Origin: Streptomyces sp. D2-8
Lineage (GTDB): Bacteria > Actinomycetota > Actinomycetes > Streptomycetales > Streptomycetaceae
NCBI RefSeq assembly: GCF_023184515.1
Contig: NZ_JAAHBP010000035.1
Coordinates: 1 to 46,702 of the forward strand
Direction of reading: 5' to 3'
DNA length: 46,702 nucleotides
A program made the position numbers and the translations under genes. The notes below the pieces were generated by a model that did not search any database, was not told where the DNA came from, and saw only the letters and a list, made by a program, of their open reading frames with translations. This document shows, one piece after another, positions 26,203 through 33,779 of the stretch (position 1 is its first letter; every line of letters begins with the position of its first letter).

Positions 26203-26717
26203 TAGTTCTTGCCCTTCTTGTCATCGGGTTCGCCGTAGACCGAGTTCTGCTTGCCAGGAGGGCCGATACGCTCGTCGAAGCCCGCGTCCAGCAGGTCGAT
26301 GCTGCTCATCTGCCGGCGGATATAGCCGTCGTCGTCGGCGTGCAACTTCTTGGTGACTCGCATGTGGTTTGAGATGTGTGCGCACGCGTCACGGAGGGAG
26401 GACAGCTGCTGGTCCCAGCGGAGCGCCACGTGTTGGAGCGCGCCGCCGAGGGCGAATCCGCCCTTTGTTAGGGTTCCAGCGGCGCTCTCGCTGGTGGGGA
26501 CCGCTCTGCGCCCCTTGTTCCACAGATCGTCGTACAGGTCGAAGGCGTTCTGGCCGATCTTCGCCAGATCCTTCTGGCTGACCTTCAGGTCGCCGTACTG
26601 GATGGGATCCAGCGCAGGCCGTCCGCCGTCGCCGGGGTCCAACTGGTTCAACTGCATCCGGGTTGAGCCGTCCTGAGCTACCTGCGACTTCAGCTGCTCC
26701 CATTCATCCCACGCCAT
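26202..26717 (-). CDS. Helical partner protein of the cargo cassette
   Basis: 171 residues from ATG 26717, with GAAGGGG nine bases upstream; a longer frame from 26777 adds an unlikely N-terminus. It begins MAWDEWEQLKSQ and is largely helical, with WNKG near residue 67 and a charged C-terminal tail (DDKKGKN). First gene of the cassette, with TAATG coupling to the 766-residue gene. By position it may be a WXG100-like dimer partner or chaperone for that protein. The family is not recognised. Confidence 0.68.
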   Translation of the reverse strand: MAWDEWEQLKSQVAQDGSTRMQLNQLDPGDGGRPALDPIQYGDLKVSQKDLAKIGQNAFDLYDDLWNKGRRAVPTSESAAGTLTKGGFALGGALQHVALRWDQQLSSLRDACAHISNHMRVTKKLHADDDGYIRRQMSSIDLLDAGFDERIGPPGKQNSVYGEPDDKKGKN

Positions 26718-26903
26718 CGCGTCGGACCCCTTCCCCGTGTCCCTGTAAAGCCGTCCGATGGACGGCCATCCTGTCAAACGCGTAACAGGCCAGGCCCGTG
26801 AGCCCGTTCAAGGGAGTCTCGGACCTCTCACACTTCCCCCTCAAGTCGCATCTGAGCCGCGATCGCTAACCTCTGCGCAACCATCCTCAATCATTGCCAC
26901 AGC

Positions 26904-27053
26904 TCAGACTAACGACACGATCCGCTTGGCCCGACGCCTCGAGCCCGGCGGGCTGTTCGACTCAGGGTCCCGGAACGGACGCTCCTGAAATCCACTCAGC
27001 GCCCGCTGGTCGGCCGCACCGAGCCCCACGAGCCCCAGAGCTAACGCGAGCAT
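26904..27053 (-). CDS. Possible 49-residue membrane peptide with two TTA codons
   Basis: MLALALGLVGLGAADQRALS starts a short frame with one hydrophobic N-terminal segment and a basic C-terminus. A GTG four codons upstream is an alternative start. Two leucines are coded by TTA, the rare bldA-dependent codon. It could be a real small gene, the tail of a broken one, or chance. Confidence 0.3.
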   Translation of the reverse strand: MLALALGLVGLGAADQRALSGFQERPFRDPESNSPPGSRRRAKRIVSLV

Positions 27054-27103
27054 GGATATCCCCACCCCGACGATCAGAACGCCCCTTTCGGACCCAACCC
27101 GAC

Positions 27104-27171
27104 CTGCACCAACGGCCTCCACTTCCGCCGAGACACAAAGACCCCCGCCCCGCAGGCATAGGCCGCGGCCG
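27104..27171 (-). pseudogene. Decayed copy of the eccC 3' end
   Basis: This stretch is nearly identical to 29526-29594 inside eccC, with a few substitutions and one deleted base. On the minus strand it reads RPRPMPAGRG, then after the missing G of the G run the frame shifts to VFVSRRKWRPLVQ, whereas eccC has VFVSRRRGRPLVQ. Only the last 30 or so codons remain. It is either the remnant of a second eccC-like gene or a partial duplication. Confidence 0.75.
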
Positions 27172-27444
27172 ACCGCTGCCCAGCGAGTCCTACGAGTGAT
27201 GGTGATCGACCACGCTCCAGACCGGGCACCGGAACTGCCGGGCGGCAATGATCTGTCATTGGACAGGGCCGCAGGTTGCGCCTGGTGGAGTCCCTGGCAT
27301 GGCGATGGGGCTGGCATCGCACGAGCTTCGAGAGAAGCAGGTCTGGTGCACCTGCGCCCTGGACGAGGGGCGGGGATCGCCACGTCGAGCGCTGTGATGA
27401 GTATTTCGAGGTTGAGGGGTTGAACTGAGGGGCCGTCAAAGGGC

Positions 27445-27553
27445 GACTGTCCTGAGAGCCGTAGTTCACCAGCACCTTGGCCATGTCGTCGCGGATCTCG
27501 GGGGCGAACCCATCACCAGCGTCCGCGATGATCGACAGCGACCGATCGAGGGC
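27445..27553 (-). pseudogene. Possible fragment of an effector gene
   Basis: Directly after the stop of the 337-residue gene the same frame continues as RALDRSLSIIADAGDGFAPE, then IRDDMAKVLVNYGSQ, coding-like but without a start. It weakly resembles the SLVSSISEDPARL and YMSDSMGQIAAEYMPDI region of the 766-residue protein. It may be the remnant of a paralogous effector gene downstream of the 337-residue gene. Confidence 0.35.
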
Positions 27554-27556
27554 CCT

Positions 27557-28570
27557 TCAGTGCGCGTTGCAGCCGAACCGTTTACCAGCGACGTCGACGA
27601 AGTTCTCGAACAGGTCCTTCGTGCGTGGGGTGCTGGACTCTCCGATGGCCGAGGTGTAGTCCTGCCCAAGCTCCATGGAGAAGTACGTCGGAGTGCCCGC
27701 GCAGTCGGCGACCACGTGCCGGGTGTCGAAGCCCGACACCTGGTGGCCCGCCACCCGCGGCTGCTCCTTGTATCCGGGCGAGGAGCGAATGCCCGCGACA
27801 ATGTGCGGCTCCTGGGTCACGGCGTAGGTGGCGTGGCCCGTGACCTCGCACGACCAGGTGGAGCTGGTGCGGTCCTGGACCATCTCCCTCACCTTGGTCT
27901 GCCCTTTCGGACCTGGGAACTTCAGGCTGGTGAGGCCGCACACCACGCCGTCCTTGACCTGGCGCGCCTCTGGGGCAGCACCGAGGGTGTCGGGGGCGGT
28001 GAGGGGCTGCTCGGCCGCGCAGTCCGCCCGCTCTGCCGCGCTGTTGGCGACCTCGGTCAGGAGCCGGGTGAATTTCACCGGGGCCGAGCCGTCGGGGGCG
28101 TATCCCTCGATGATGGCGGGTCCGTCAGCCGTCGTGCAGGCGTCAGGCAGCAAGACCCAGCCGTGGTCCGCTCCGACAGCGCCAGTGGCGCCGCCGGAGA
28201 AGAAAGACAACGTGGTCGGGCTCGGCCAACGGCCGTTGTCGGTGAATGGGAAGTCACCGCGCTCGCGGCTCCCCGAGATCCTCAGGTACTCGGTGTCCGA
28301 CCCCGGGAGGAAGGATGAGTTCTCCACTATGCAGGTGAAGGCGAGCCGGTCGCCCGGCCGGTCGTCCAGACCGTCGCGGTCGGAGACGCGTCCGGACTTG
28401 GAGAAGACGGCCTCGACTGAGTCGGTGGACACCAGCCCTCCGCACACGTCCTTGCCGTCGAAAAGGTTGGTGTTCAACCACAGATGGGCACCCACCGCCA
28501 GCACAGCGACCGCTAGGACGGGAGCAATGATCTTTCGTCCGAGACTTGCCCGGCCGCTCGTATCCGTCAT
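27557..28570 (-). CDS. Membrane-anchored extracytoplasmic protein with several cysteines
   Basis: 337 residues from ATG 28570, with GAGGAAG upstream. One membrane segment at about 14-32 (IIAPVLAVAVLAVGAHLWL) is followed by a large outside domain with eight cysteines (for example in VCGGL, FTCIVE, VCGL, WSCEV and FGCNAH). A 26-residue upstream extension is open but is IS630-like transposase relic, not part of the gene. The plan (single anchor, Cys-rich outside domain) is shared with the 212-residue protein of the cassette. The role is unknown; it may belong to an ESX substrate module whose other gene has decayed. Confidence 0.72.
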   Translation of the reverse strand: MTDTSGRASLGRKIIAPVLAVAVLAVGAHLWLNTNLFDGKDVCGGLVSTDSVEAVFSKSGRVSDRDGLDDRPGDRLAFTCIVENSSFLPGSDTEYLRISGSRERGDFPFTDNGRWPSPTTLSFFSGGATGAVGADHGWVLLPDACTTADGPAIIEGYAPDGSAPVKFTRLLTEVANSAAERADCAAEQPLTAPDTLGAAPEARQVKDGVVCGLTSLKFPGPKGQTKVREMVQDRTSSTWSCEVTGHATYAVTQEPHIVAGIRSSPGYKEQPRVAGHQVSGFDTRHVVADCAGTPTYFSMELGQDYTSAIGESSTPRTKDLFENFVDVAGKRFGCNAH

Positions 28571-28575
28571 CTCAC

Positions 28576-28788
28576 TTCCTCGTCCGGGCCCCTTCGAGCG
28601 CAGCGGGCCGGCCACGCCCACGCGCCATGCCTTGCGCCACTTCTTCACCTGCCCTACCCCGCCCCACAGGCCAGCGGCGATCCCGGCGGTTCCTCACTCA
28701 CCTCGAACCGCTTCGCGGCCTCCATGCGCACCTGCTCGCGGGCTTGTTGCCGCTTCGGAGGCAGCCCGCCACCCTGCGCGTACCTCAT
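28576..28788 (-). pseudogene. IS630-type transposase N-terminus, frameshifted fragment
   Basis: From ATG 28788 the minus strand reads MRYAQGGGLPPKRQQAREQV, then RMEAAKRFEVSEEPPG, the typical start of winged-helix IS630-like transposases. After a frameshift near the PPG codons it continues as VKKWRKAWRVGVAGPLRSKGPG, the expected end of the helix-turn-helix. The fragment then runs into the 337-residue gene. No catalytic DDE domain remains. Confidence 0.65.
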
Positions 28789-28859
28789 AGCGAGGCATAC
28801 CAGGGGATCAAGCAATGCCACGAGCCTGCGGCATCAAAAGTTCAACCTCGGTATCTCAC

Positions 28860-29063
28860 TCAGCTCAGCAGATCCAGAGTGACGAGAGTGCCGCCCACGA
28901 AGATCCAGATACCACCCATGATCCGGAGCGTCACCGAGGTCCCAATCATCGGCACAAAGCGGGAAGCGAACTGATACACCCGATCCGCGAGCCCCATAAT
29001 ATTCAGCGCAAAAAGCCAACCGAAAATGAAGAAGATCAGCGGCCCTGGGCCGATATTGAACAC
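28860..29063 (-). CDS. Small two-pass membrane protein
   Basis: 67 residues from GTG 29063: two hydrophobic segments (about 6-27, PLIFFIFGWLFALNIMG, and 45-65, LRIMGGIWIFVGGTLVTLDLL) with a short basic loop. It starts 3 bp after the stop of the 110-residue gene and should be co-transcribed with eccC. The family is not recognised. Confidence 0.55.
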   Translation of the reverse strand: MFNIGPGPLIFFIFGWLFALNIMGLADRVYQFASRFVPMIGTSVTLRIMGGIWIFVGGTLVTLDLLS

Positions 29064-29066
29064 TAT

Positions 29067-29399
29067 TCATCCGATCCGGTCTCTGTCTGCCAACGCGCCT
29101 TTCACCTTGAAGGCTCCCGACGTGACCCACCCATGGCCGTCCTTCGCGGCGAACGCCTTGACGGCAGCGTTGGTCTCGTCATCCGCCCAGTCACCTGATT
29201 TCCGGGTGTCGGGCTCGATGTGCTCCTCGATGGCCCGTGCAGCGGCCTTCTTCTCCGAGGGACTTGACGCCAGGTCCTTCCGACCGCCCCAGGAACCCAT
29301 TGAGGGGCCCGAATCAGCGGGGTACTGGTTCAGTCGCATGCCGACGCCATGTGCAGCTGCGTGACCGTCGCCGTGCTGCTCTGCGACAGGTTCCGTCAT
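29067..29399 (-). CDS. Small hydrophilic protein downstream of eccC
   Basis: 110 residues, no signal peptide and no membrane segment, with Ala/Glu/Lys-rich helical parts and three Trp (GSWGG, GDWADD, HGWVTS). Its size is near that of WXG100 proteins but the spacing is not typical. It lies about 100 bp after eccC on the same strand and is followed by a small membrane protein. It could be an unusual ESX substrate or adaptor; no family is recognised. Confidence 0.55.
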   Translation of the reverse strand: MTEPVAEQHGDGHAAAHGVGMRLNQYPADSGPSMGSWGGRKDLASSPSEKKAAARAIEEHIEPDTRKSGDWADDETNAAVKAFAAKDGHGWVTSGAFKVKGALADRDRIG

Positions 29400-29498
29400 G
29401 GTTCCCTGCCCCCGTGTGGTCGCTTGATGTGCGCCCGTCAGGCTAGCAACTTGGCCACCTCCTATGGGTGACAGGGACCATCCCCGCTGCCCACAGAC

Positions 29499-32400
29499 TC
29501 AGTAGTCCAGCTGCACCAAACCCGTCTGCACCAACGGCCTCCCCCTCCGCCGAGACACAAAGACCCCCCGCCCCGCAGGCATGGGCCGCGGCCGGACCCC
29601 ACCGAGCAGGTCTCCCTCGCCGGGGTCACCGGCGAGCACCACACCCTGCGCACCCAGTTCCTTCACGCGCTGCATGAACGCCTCGTAAGACGCCCGCCCC
29701 GCACCCGCCGTCGATCGCGCGATGATGAACCGCACCCCCACATCCCGGGCGAACGGCAACAGCTCCGTCAACCCAGCCAGCGGATTCCCGCTCGACGTGG
29801 CCACCAGGTCGTAGTCGTCGATGACGACGTACACCGTGGGTCCGCGCCACCAGCTCCGGTCCCGCAGCTGCTGGGCGGTGACGTCGGCTGTCGGTGTGCG
29901 GCGCTTCATCAGGTCGGCCAGGGCGGCCATGTGGTGGTCCATGGAGTTGGACATGGGGATGTACTCGGCGAGGTGCGACGACGGCGTCACGTCCAGCAGT
30001 GAGCGCCGGTTGTCGATGACGAACAGCTTGGCCTCGTCGCCCGAGTACCGCTGCGTCAGCTGTTGGATCAGCAACCGCAGCAGGTTCGACTTGCCCGACT
30101 CGCTCTCGCCGAAGACGAGGAAGAACGGGTCCTGCTCGAAGTCGACGAAGACCGGTTCAAGGTTGTCCTCGTCGAGGGCGAAGGCGACGCCGCGGCGCGG
30201 GAAGCGACCGCCCGGAGGAAGCTGATCGGCCGGGAACTCGCGGGGCAGCAAACGGACTTCGGGGGCGCCGGGGGCCTCCCAGTGTCGGGTGACCTCGGTC
30301 GCGAGGGCCGCCGTGGCGTCCGCCAGGTCCGTGTCGGAGGTGAGACCGTCTATGCGCGGCACCGCCGCCATGAAATGCAGCTTCTGCGGCGCCTGTCCGC
30401 GGCCGGGCACCCCCGCCGGGACGTTCGCGGCCACCTTGCGGTCCAGTTCGGAGTCCATCGTGTCGCCGAGCCGCAGCTCCAGGCGGTTCATGAGGTGGTC
30501 CTTGAGGTTGGCCCTGACCTCCATCGAGCGTGAGGCCGTCAGGATCAGGTGGACGCCGTAACCGAGACCGCGCGCCGCGATGTCGTGGATCACCTGGTCC
30601 ATCGCCTCGTAGTCCGCGCGGAAGTTGCCCCAGCCGTCGATGACCAGGAACACGTCGCCCCAGGGCTGATCCGTGACCGGGATCTCGCCCCGGGCCCGCC
30701 TGGTCCGGAAGTCCGCGATCGAGGCGATGCCCGCGGAGCGGAAGAACTCCTCGCGGCGGTTCAGTACGCCGTACACCTCGGCCACCGTGCGCCGGACCCG
30801 CTCCGGATCCAGGCGTGAGGCGATCCCGCCCACGTGCGGCAGGCCGGCCACCGCCGCCATGCCGCCACCGCCGAAGTCGAGGCCGTAGAACTGCACTTCG
30901 TACGGCGTGTGCGTGAGTGCGAACGCCGAGATCAGGGTGCGCAGCAGCGTCGACTTGCCGGACTGCGGGCCGCCGAGGATCTGCATGTGGCCGGCCGCGC
31001 CGGAGAAATCGACCCAGAGCGGGTCGCGGCGCTGCTCGTAGGGCTTGTCCACCAGGCCCGCCGGTACGACCAGGCGGCCGGCGCCTTCGTAGCCCGGCTG
31101 TGTGAGTCCGCGGCCCTGTACCGCTGTGAGGCCGGGCAGGAGTGCGTCGAGCGGCGGCGGACTGTCCAGCGGCGGCAGCCACACCTGGTGTGCCGCCGGG
31201 CCCTGGGCCTCCAGCCGGCGCACGATCACGTCGAGCACGGTGTCGGCGAGCGCGTCGTCGACCTCCGGACCGTCCGCAGCCGAAGGGCGCTGCTGTGGCA
31301 CGGCCACGTACTGCACCGGCACCTCGGCCGCCGTGAACAGCACCGGCCGCCGGTCCATCGGCAGCGGGCCGCCCAGCGTCGCCCGCTGCGTGCCCGAGCG
31401 GTACACGCCGGAGACGTAGGCCGCCTTGAATCGCACCATCTCGTCCGTACCGAACTTCAGCAGGCCGGAGCCCGGGACGTTCGGCAGCTCATAGGCGTCC
31501 GGTACGCCGATCGCCGCGCGGGACTCCGCGGCGGAGAAGGTGCGCAGACCGACTCGGTACGACAGGTAGGTCTCCAGACCGCGCAGGCGGCCTTCCTCCA
31601 GGCGCTGCGAAGCCAGCAGCAGGTGTACACCGAGCGACCGGCCGATGCGGCCGATCTGCACGAACATCTCGATGAAGTCGGGCTTCGCCGTCAGCAGCTC
31701 ACTGAACTCGTCGATGACCAGCACCAGCGACGGAATGGGCTGCAGGGCGGCACCGGCCGCGCGGGCCTTCTCGTAGTCGTGGATGTTGGCGTAGTTGCCC
31801 GCGTCGCGCAGCATCTCCTGGCGGCGGTTGAGTTCGCCGCGGATGGAGTCGCCCATGCGGTCGACCAGGGTGAGGTCGTCCGCGAGGTTGGTGATGACGG
31901 CCGCGACGTGCGGCATCTGCGCCATGCCGGCGAAGGTCGCGCCGCCCTTGAAGTCCGCGAGGACGAAGTTCAGCGTCTCCGACGAATGGGTGACCGCGAG
32001 GCCCAGTACCAGCGTGCGCAGCAGCTCCGACTTGCCGGAGCCGGTGGCGCCGACGCACAGGCCGTGCGGGCCCATGCCCTCCTGCGCGGCCTCCTTGAGA
32101 TCCAGCATCACGGGGCGTCCGTCCTCGCCGACACCGATCGGCACCCGCAGCCGCTCCGCCAGCGACCGCGGCCGCCAGGTGCGCTGGGTGTCGACGGACG
32201 CCGCGTCACCGAGGTTCAGCAGGTCGGTGAACTCCAGGTTGGCGAGCAGTGGTTCGTCGTCGTCACCGCCCGAGGCCATCCGCAGCGGGGCCAGCTGCCG
32301 GGCGAGGGCTTCGGCGGACTCGTAGGAAAGGACGTCGGGGGTTCCTTCGTAGACGACACCGTGTCCCGACTCCAGGTGCAGCGCTTCGGGCTGTACGACG

Positions 32401-33473
32401 ATGGAGAGCTCGCCGCCGCCCGTCATGAGCTCGCCGGGGACCACATCGAGGACGGTGACGCCCTGGAGCCCTTCGGGATTGGCCAGGACCGAGTCCGGCG
32501 GCAGGGTGAGGCCGTCGAGTACGACGACGATGTGGGGCTCCTCCTGCAGCGGCGCCGCGTTCGGGTGGAAGCGCGGGCGGCCGGTCAGCCGGGTGGCGAG
32601 CAGGTTCTCCAGTTCGCGGCTGTCGCTGTCGATCAGCCTGCGGCTGCCCGCTCCGTCCACGGCGCCGGGCGCTTGGACGTGCGGCAGCCACTTGGCCCAC
32701 TCCCAGTGGGGGAGGGCCTCGCGTCCCGCCGCCACCACGATGAGCAGATCATCCGGGGAGTGCAGCGCGGCCAGTGAGCCGGTGATGGCGCGGGCGGAGG
32801 ACCGTACGGACTGCGGATCGCCGCTGATCGTGACGTGGTAGAACGCCCGCAACGAGACCGCCATCGGCAGGTCGTCCAGGGTGCTGTGGACGGCGAGGAA
32901 GCGCTGCATCGCACCTGCGGTCAGCGGCTCCAGCTGCTCGACGGGGGCGGTTTCGGGGGCGACGAGGGCCCTGGCGAGGGCCTGCGCGCCGAGGCCGATG
33001 CGGACCTGGGCGAAGTCCTCGTCGCCGGAGCGTCGTTCCCACACCCGGCTGCCCTCGGCGACCAGGGCCCACAGCTGTTCGGGGGAGGGGTGGAGGAAGT
33101 ACTGCGCGTCACGCTGTGCCTTCGCCGTGTCGACGGCGGTGCGCCGGGTCTGCGCCAGGTAGCTCAGGTAGTCGCGGCGCATGTCCGCCAACTCCCCCTG
33201 GGAGCCGCGGCGGAAGCGGATCACCATCGCGACGGACATGGCGATGGTCGAGGCGATCATGACCATGCCCATGATCCTCATGAACGGCTGCCCGCTCGTG
33301 AAGAAGAAGACCACCGAGCCACCCATGCCCAACGTCGGCAGGAGTTGCATCAGCACGCTCTCCCGATGGCCCCGCGGAAGTTCCGGTGGAGGCTGCAGGA
33401 TGATGTCCTGCGTGGACACTTCGGACGGCAGCACCCGAGGCGGGCGCTTCACGACGATGTGGCTCACTGGCAT
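29499..33473 (-). CDS. eccC: Type VII secretion ATPase EccC (three FtsK/SpoIIIE domains)
   Basis: 1324 residues, EccCa and EccCb fused in one chain. Two membrane segments lie at about 42-86. Three FtsK/SpoIIIE-type ATPase domains follow: Walker A GATGSGKS at 475-482, GGPQSGKST at 834-842 and GESESGKSN at 1122-1130, with Walker B strands VLVIDEF, VFLVIDGW and VYVVIDDY. Domain 1 has a complete Walker B with Glu; domains 2 and 3 have Gly and Asp at that place, so they are probably substrate-binding or regulatory. EccC recognises WXG100 substrates through its last domain and drives export. Divergent from eccD. A relic of its 3' end lies at 27104. Confidence 0.96.
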   Translation of the reverse strand: MPVSHIVVKRPPRVLPSEVSTQDIILQPPPELPRGHRESVLMQLLPTLGMGGSVVFFFTSGQPFMRIMGMVMIASTIAMSVAMVIRFRRGSQGELADMRRDYLSYLAQTRRTAVDTAKAQRDAQYFLHPSPEQLWALVAEGSRVWERRSGDEDFAQVRIGLGAQALARALVAPETAPVEQLEPLTAGAMQRFLAVHSTLDDLPMAVSLRAFYHVTISGDPQSVRSSARAITGSLAALHSPDDLLIVVAAGREALPHWEWAKWLPHVQAPGAVDGAGSRRLIDSDSRELENLLATRLTGRPRFHPNAAPLQEEPHIVVVLDGLTLPPDSVLANPEGLQGVTVLDVVPGELMTGGGELSIVVQPEALHLESGHGVVYEGTPDVLSYESAEALARQLAPLRMASGGDDDEPLLANLEFTDLLNLGDAASVDTQRTWRPRSLAERLRVPIGVGEDGRPVMLDLKEAAQEGMGPHGLCVGATGSGKSELLRTLVLGLAVTHSSETLNFVLADFKGGATFAGMAQMPHVAAVITNLADDLTLVDRMGDSIRGELNRRQEMLRDAGNYANIHDYEKARAAGAALQPIPSLVLVIDEFSELLTAKPDFIEMFVQIGRIGRSLGVHLLLASQRLEEGRLRGLETYLSYRVGLRTFSAAESRAAIGVPDAYELPNVPGSGLLKFGTDEMVRFKAAYVSGVYRSGTQRATLGGPLPMDRRPVLFTAAEVPVQYVAVPQQRPSAADGPEVDDALADTVLDVIVRRLEAQGPAAHQVWLPPLDSPPPLDALLPGLTAVQGRGLTQPGYEGAGRLVVPAGLVDKPYEQRRDPLWVDFSGAAGHMQILGGPQSGKSTLLRTLISAFALTHTPYEVQFYGLDFGGGGMAAVAGLPHVGGIASRLDPERVRRTVAEVYGVLNRREEFFRSAGIASIADFRTRRARGEIPVTDQPWGDVFLVIDGWGNFRADYEAMDQVIHDIAARGLGYGVHLILTASRSMEVRANLKDHLMNRLELRLGDTMDSELDRKVAANVPAGVPGRGQAPQKLHFMAAVPRIDGLTSDTDLADATAALATEVTRHWEAPGAPEVRLLPREFPADQLPPGGRFPRRGVAFALDEDNLEPVFVDFEQDPFFLVFGESESGKSNLLRLLIQQLTQRYSGDEAKLFVIDNRRSLLDVTPSSHLAEYIPMSNSMDHHMAALADLMKRRTPTADVTAQQLRDRSWWRGPTVYVVIDDYDLVATSSGNPLAGLTELLPFARDVGVRFIIARSTAGAGRASYEAFMQRVKELGAQGVVLAGDPGEGDLLGGVRPRPMPAGRGVFVSRRRGRPLVQTGLVQLDY

Positions 33474-33779
33474 CCATTCCCTTGACCAGCCCGAGAGTCC
33501 GTCCGCCGCCCCGTGTCAGGCGGACGCAGGCCGCCGCGCGATCCTACTGACTCCCATGAAGGCAGGGGGCGATAGGGTGCCGGAAGTTCGCGTCGGCACA
33601 CACGAGTTGCGCTGGAGCAAGCGGCGCATTGCGTCGGATCCCGCCGGCTGTCGGAAGCCCGGCGACGGCACGAAGAGCCGTTCCTGCGACCTCGCCGCAC
33701 GAGCGGTCACAGTGGACGGGAAAACCGCGCAGGACTTCCGTACCGAAGGTAAAGAATCATCACTGAGGGGGAGCAGCAG
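33474..33779. promoter_or_regulatory. Divergent eccC/eccD promoter region
   Basis: A 306-bp intergenic region that must hold promoters for both core genes. TAGGGT at 33573-33578 is a possible -10 box for eccD, but no good -35 box is seen. GGGGGAG precedes the eccD GTG start. No other feature found. Confidence 0.4.

Larger units (their letters stand above)
26718..27556. other. 839-bp relic region without an intact gene
   Basis: It separates the three-gene cassette from the 337-residue gene. It contains a possible 49-codon open frame (26904-27053), a decayed copy of the eccC 3' end (27104-27171), unassigned sequence, and a possible effector fragment (27445-27553). The cassette promoter on the minus strand should lie in 26718-26900, but no clear boxes were found. 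Confidence 0.6.
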
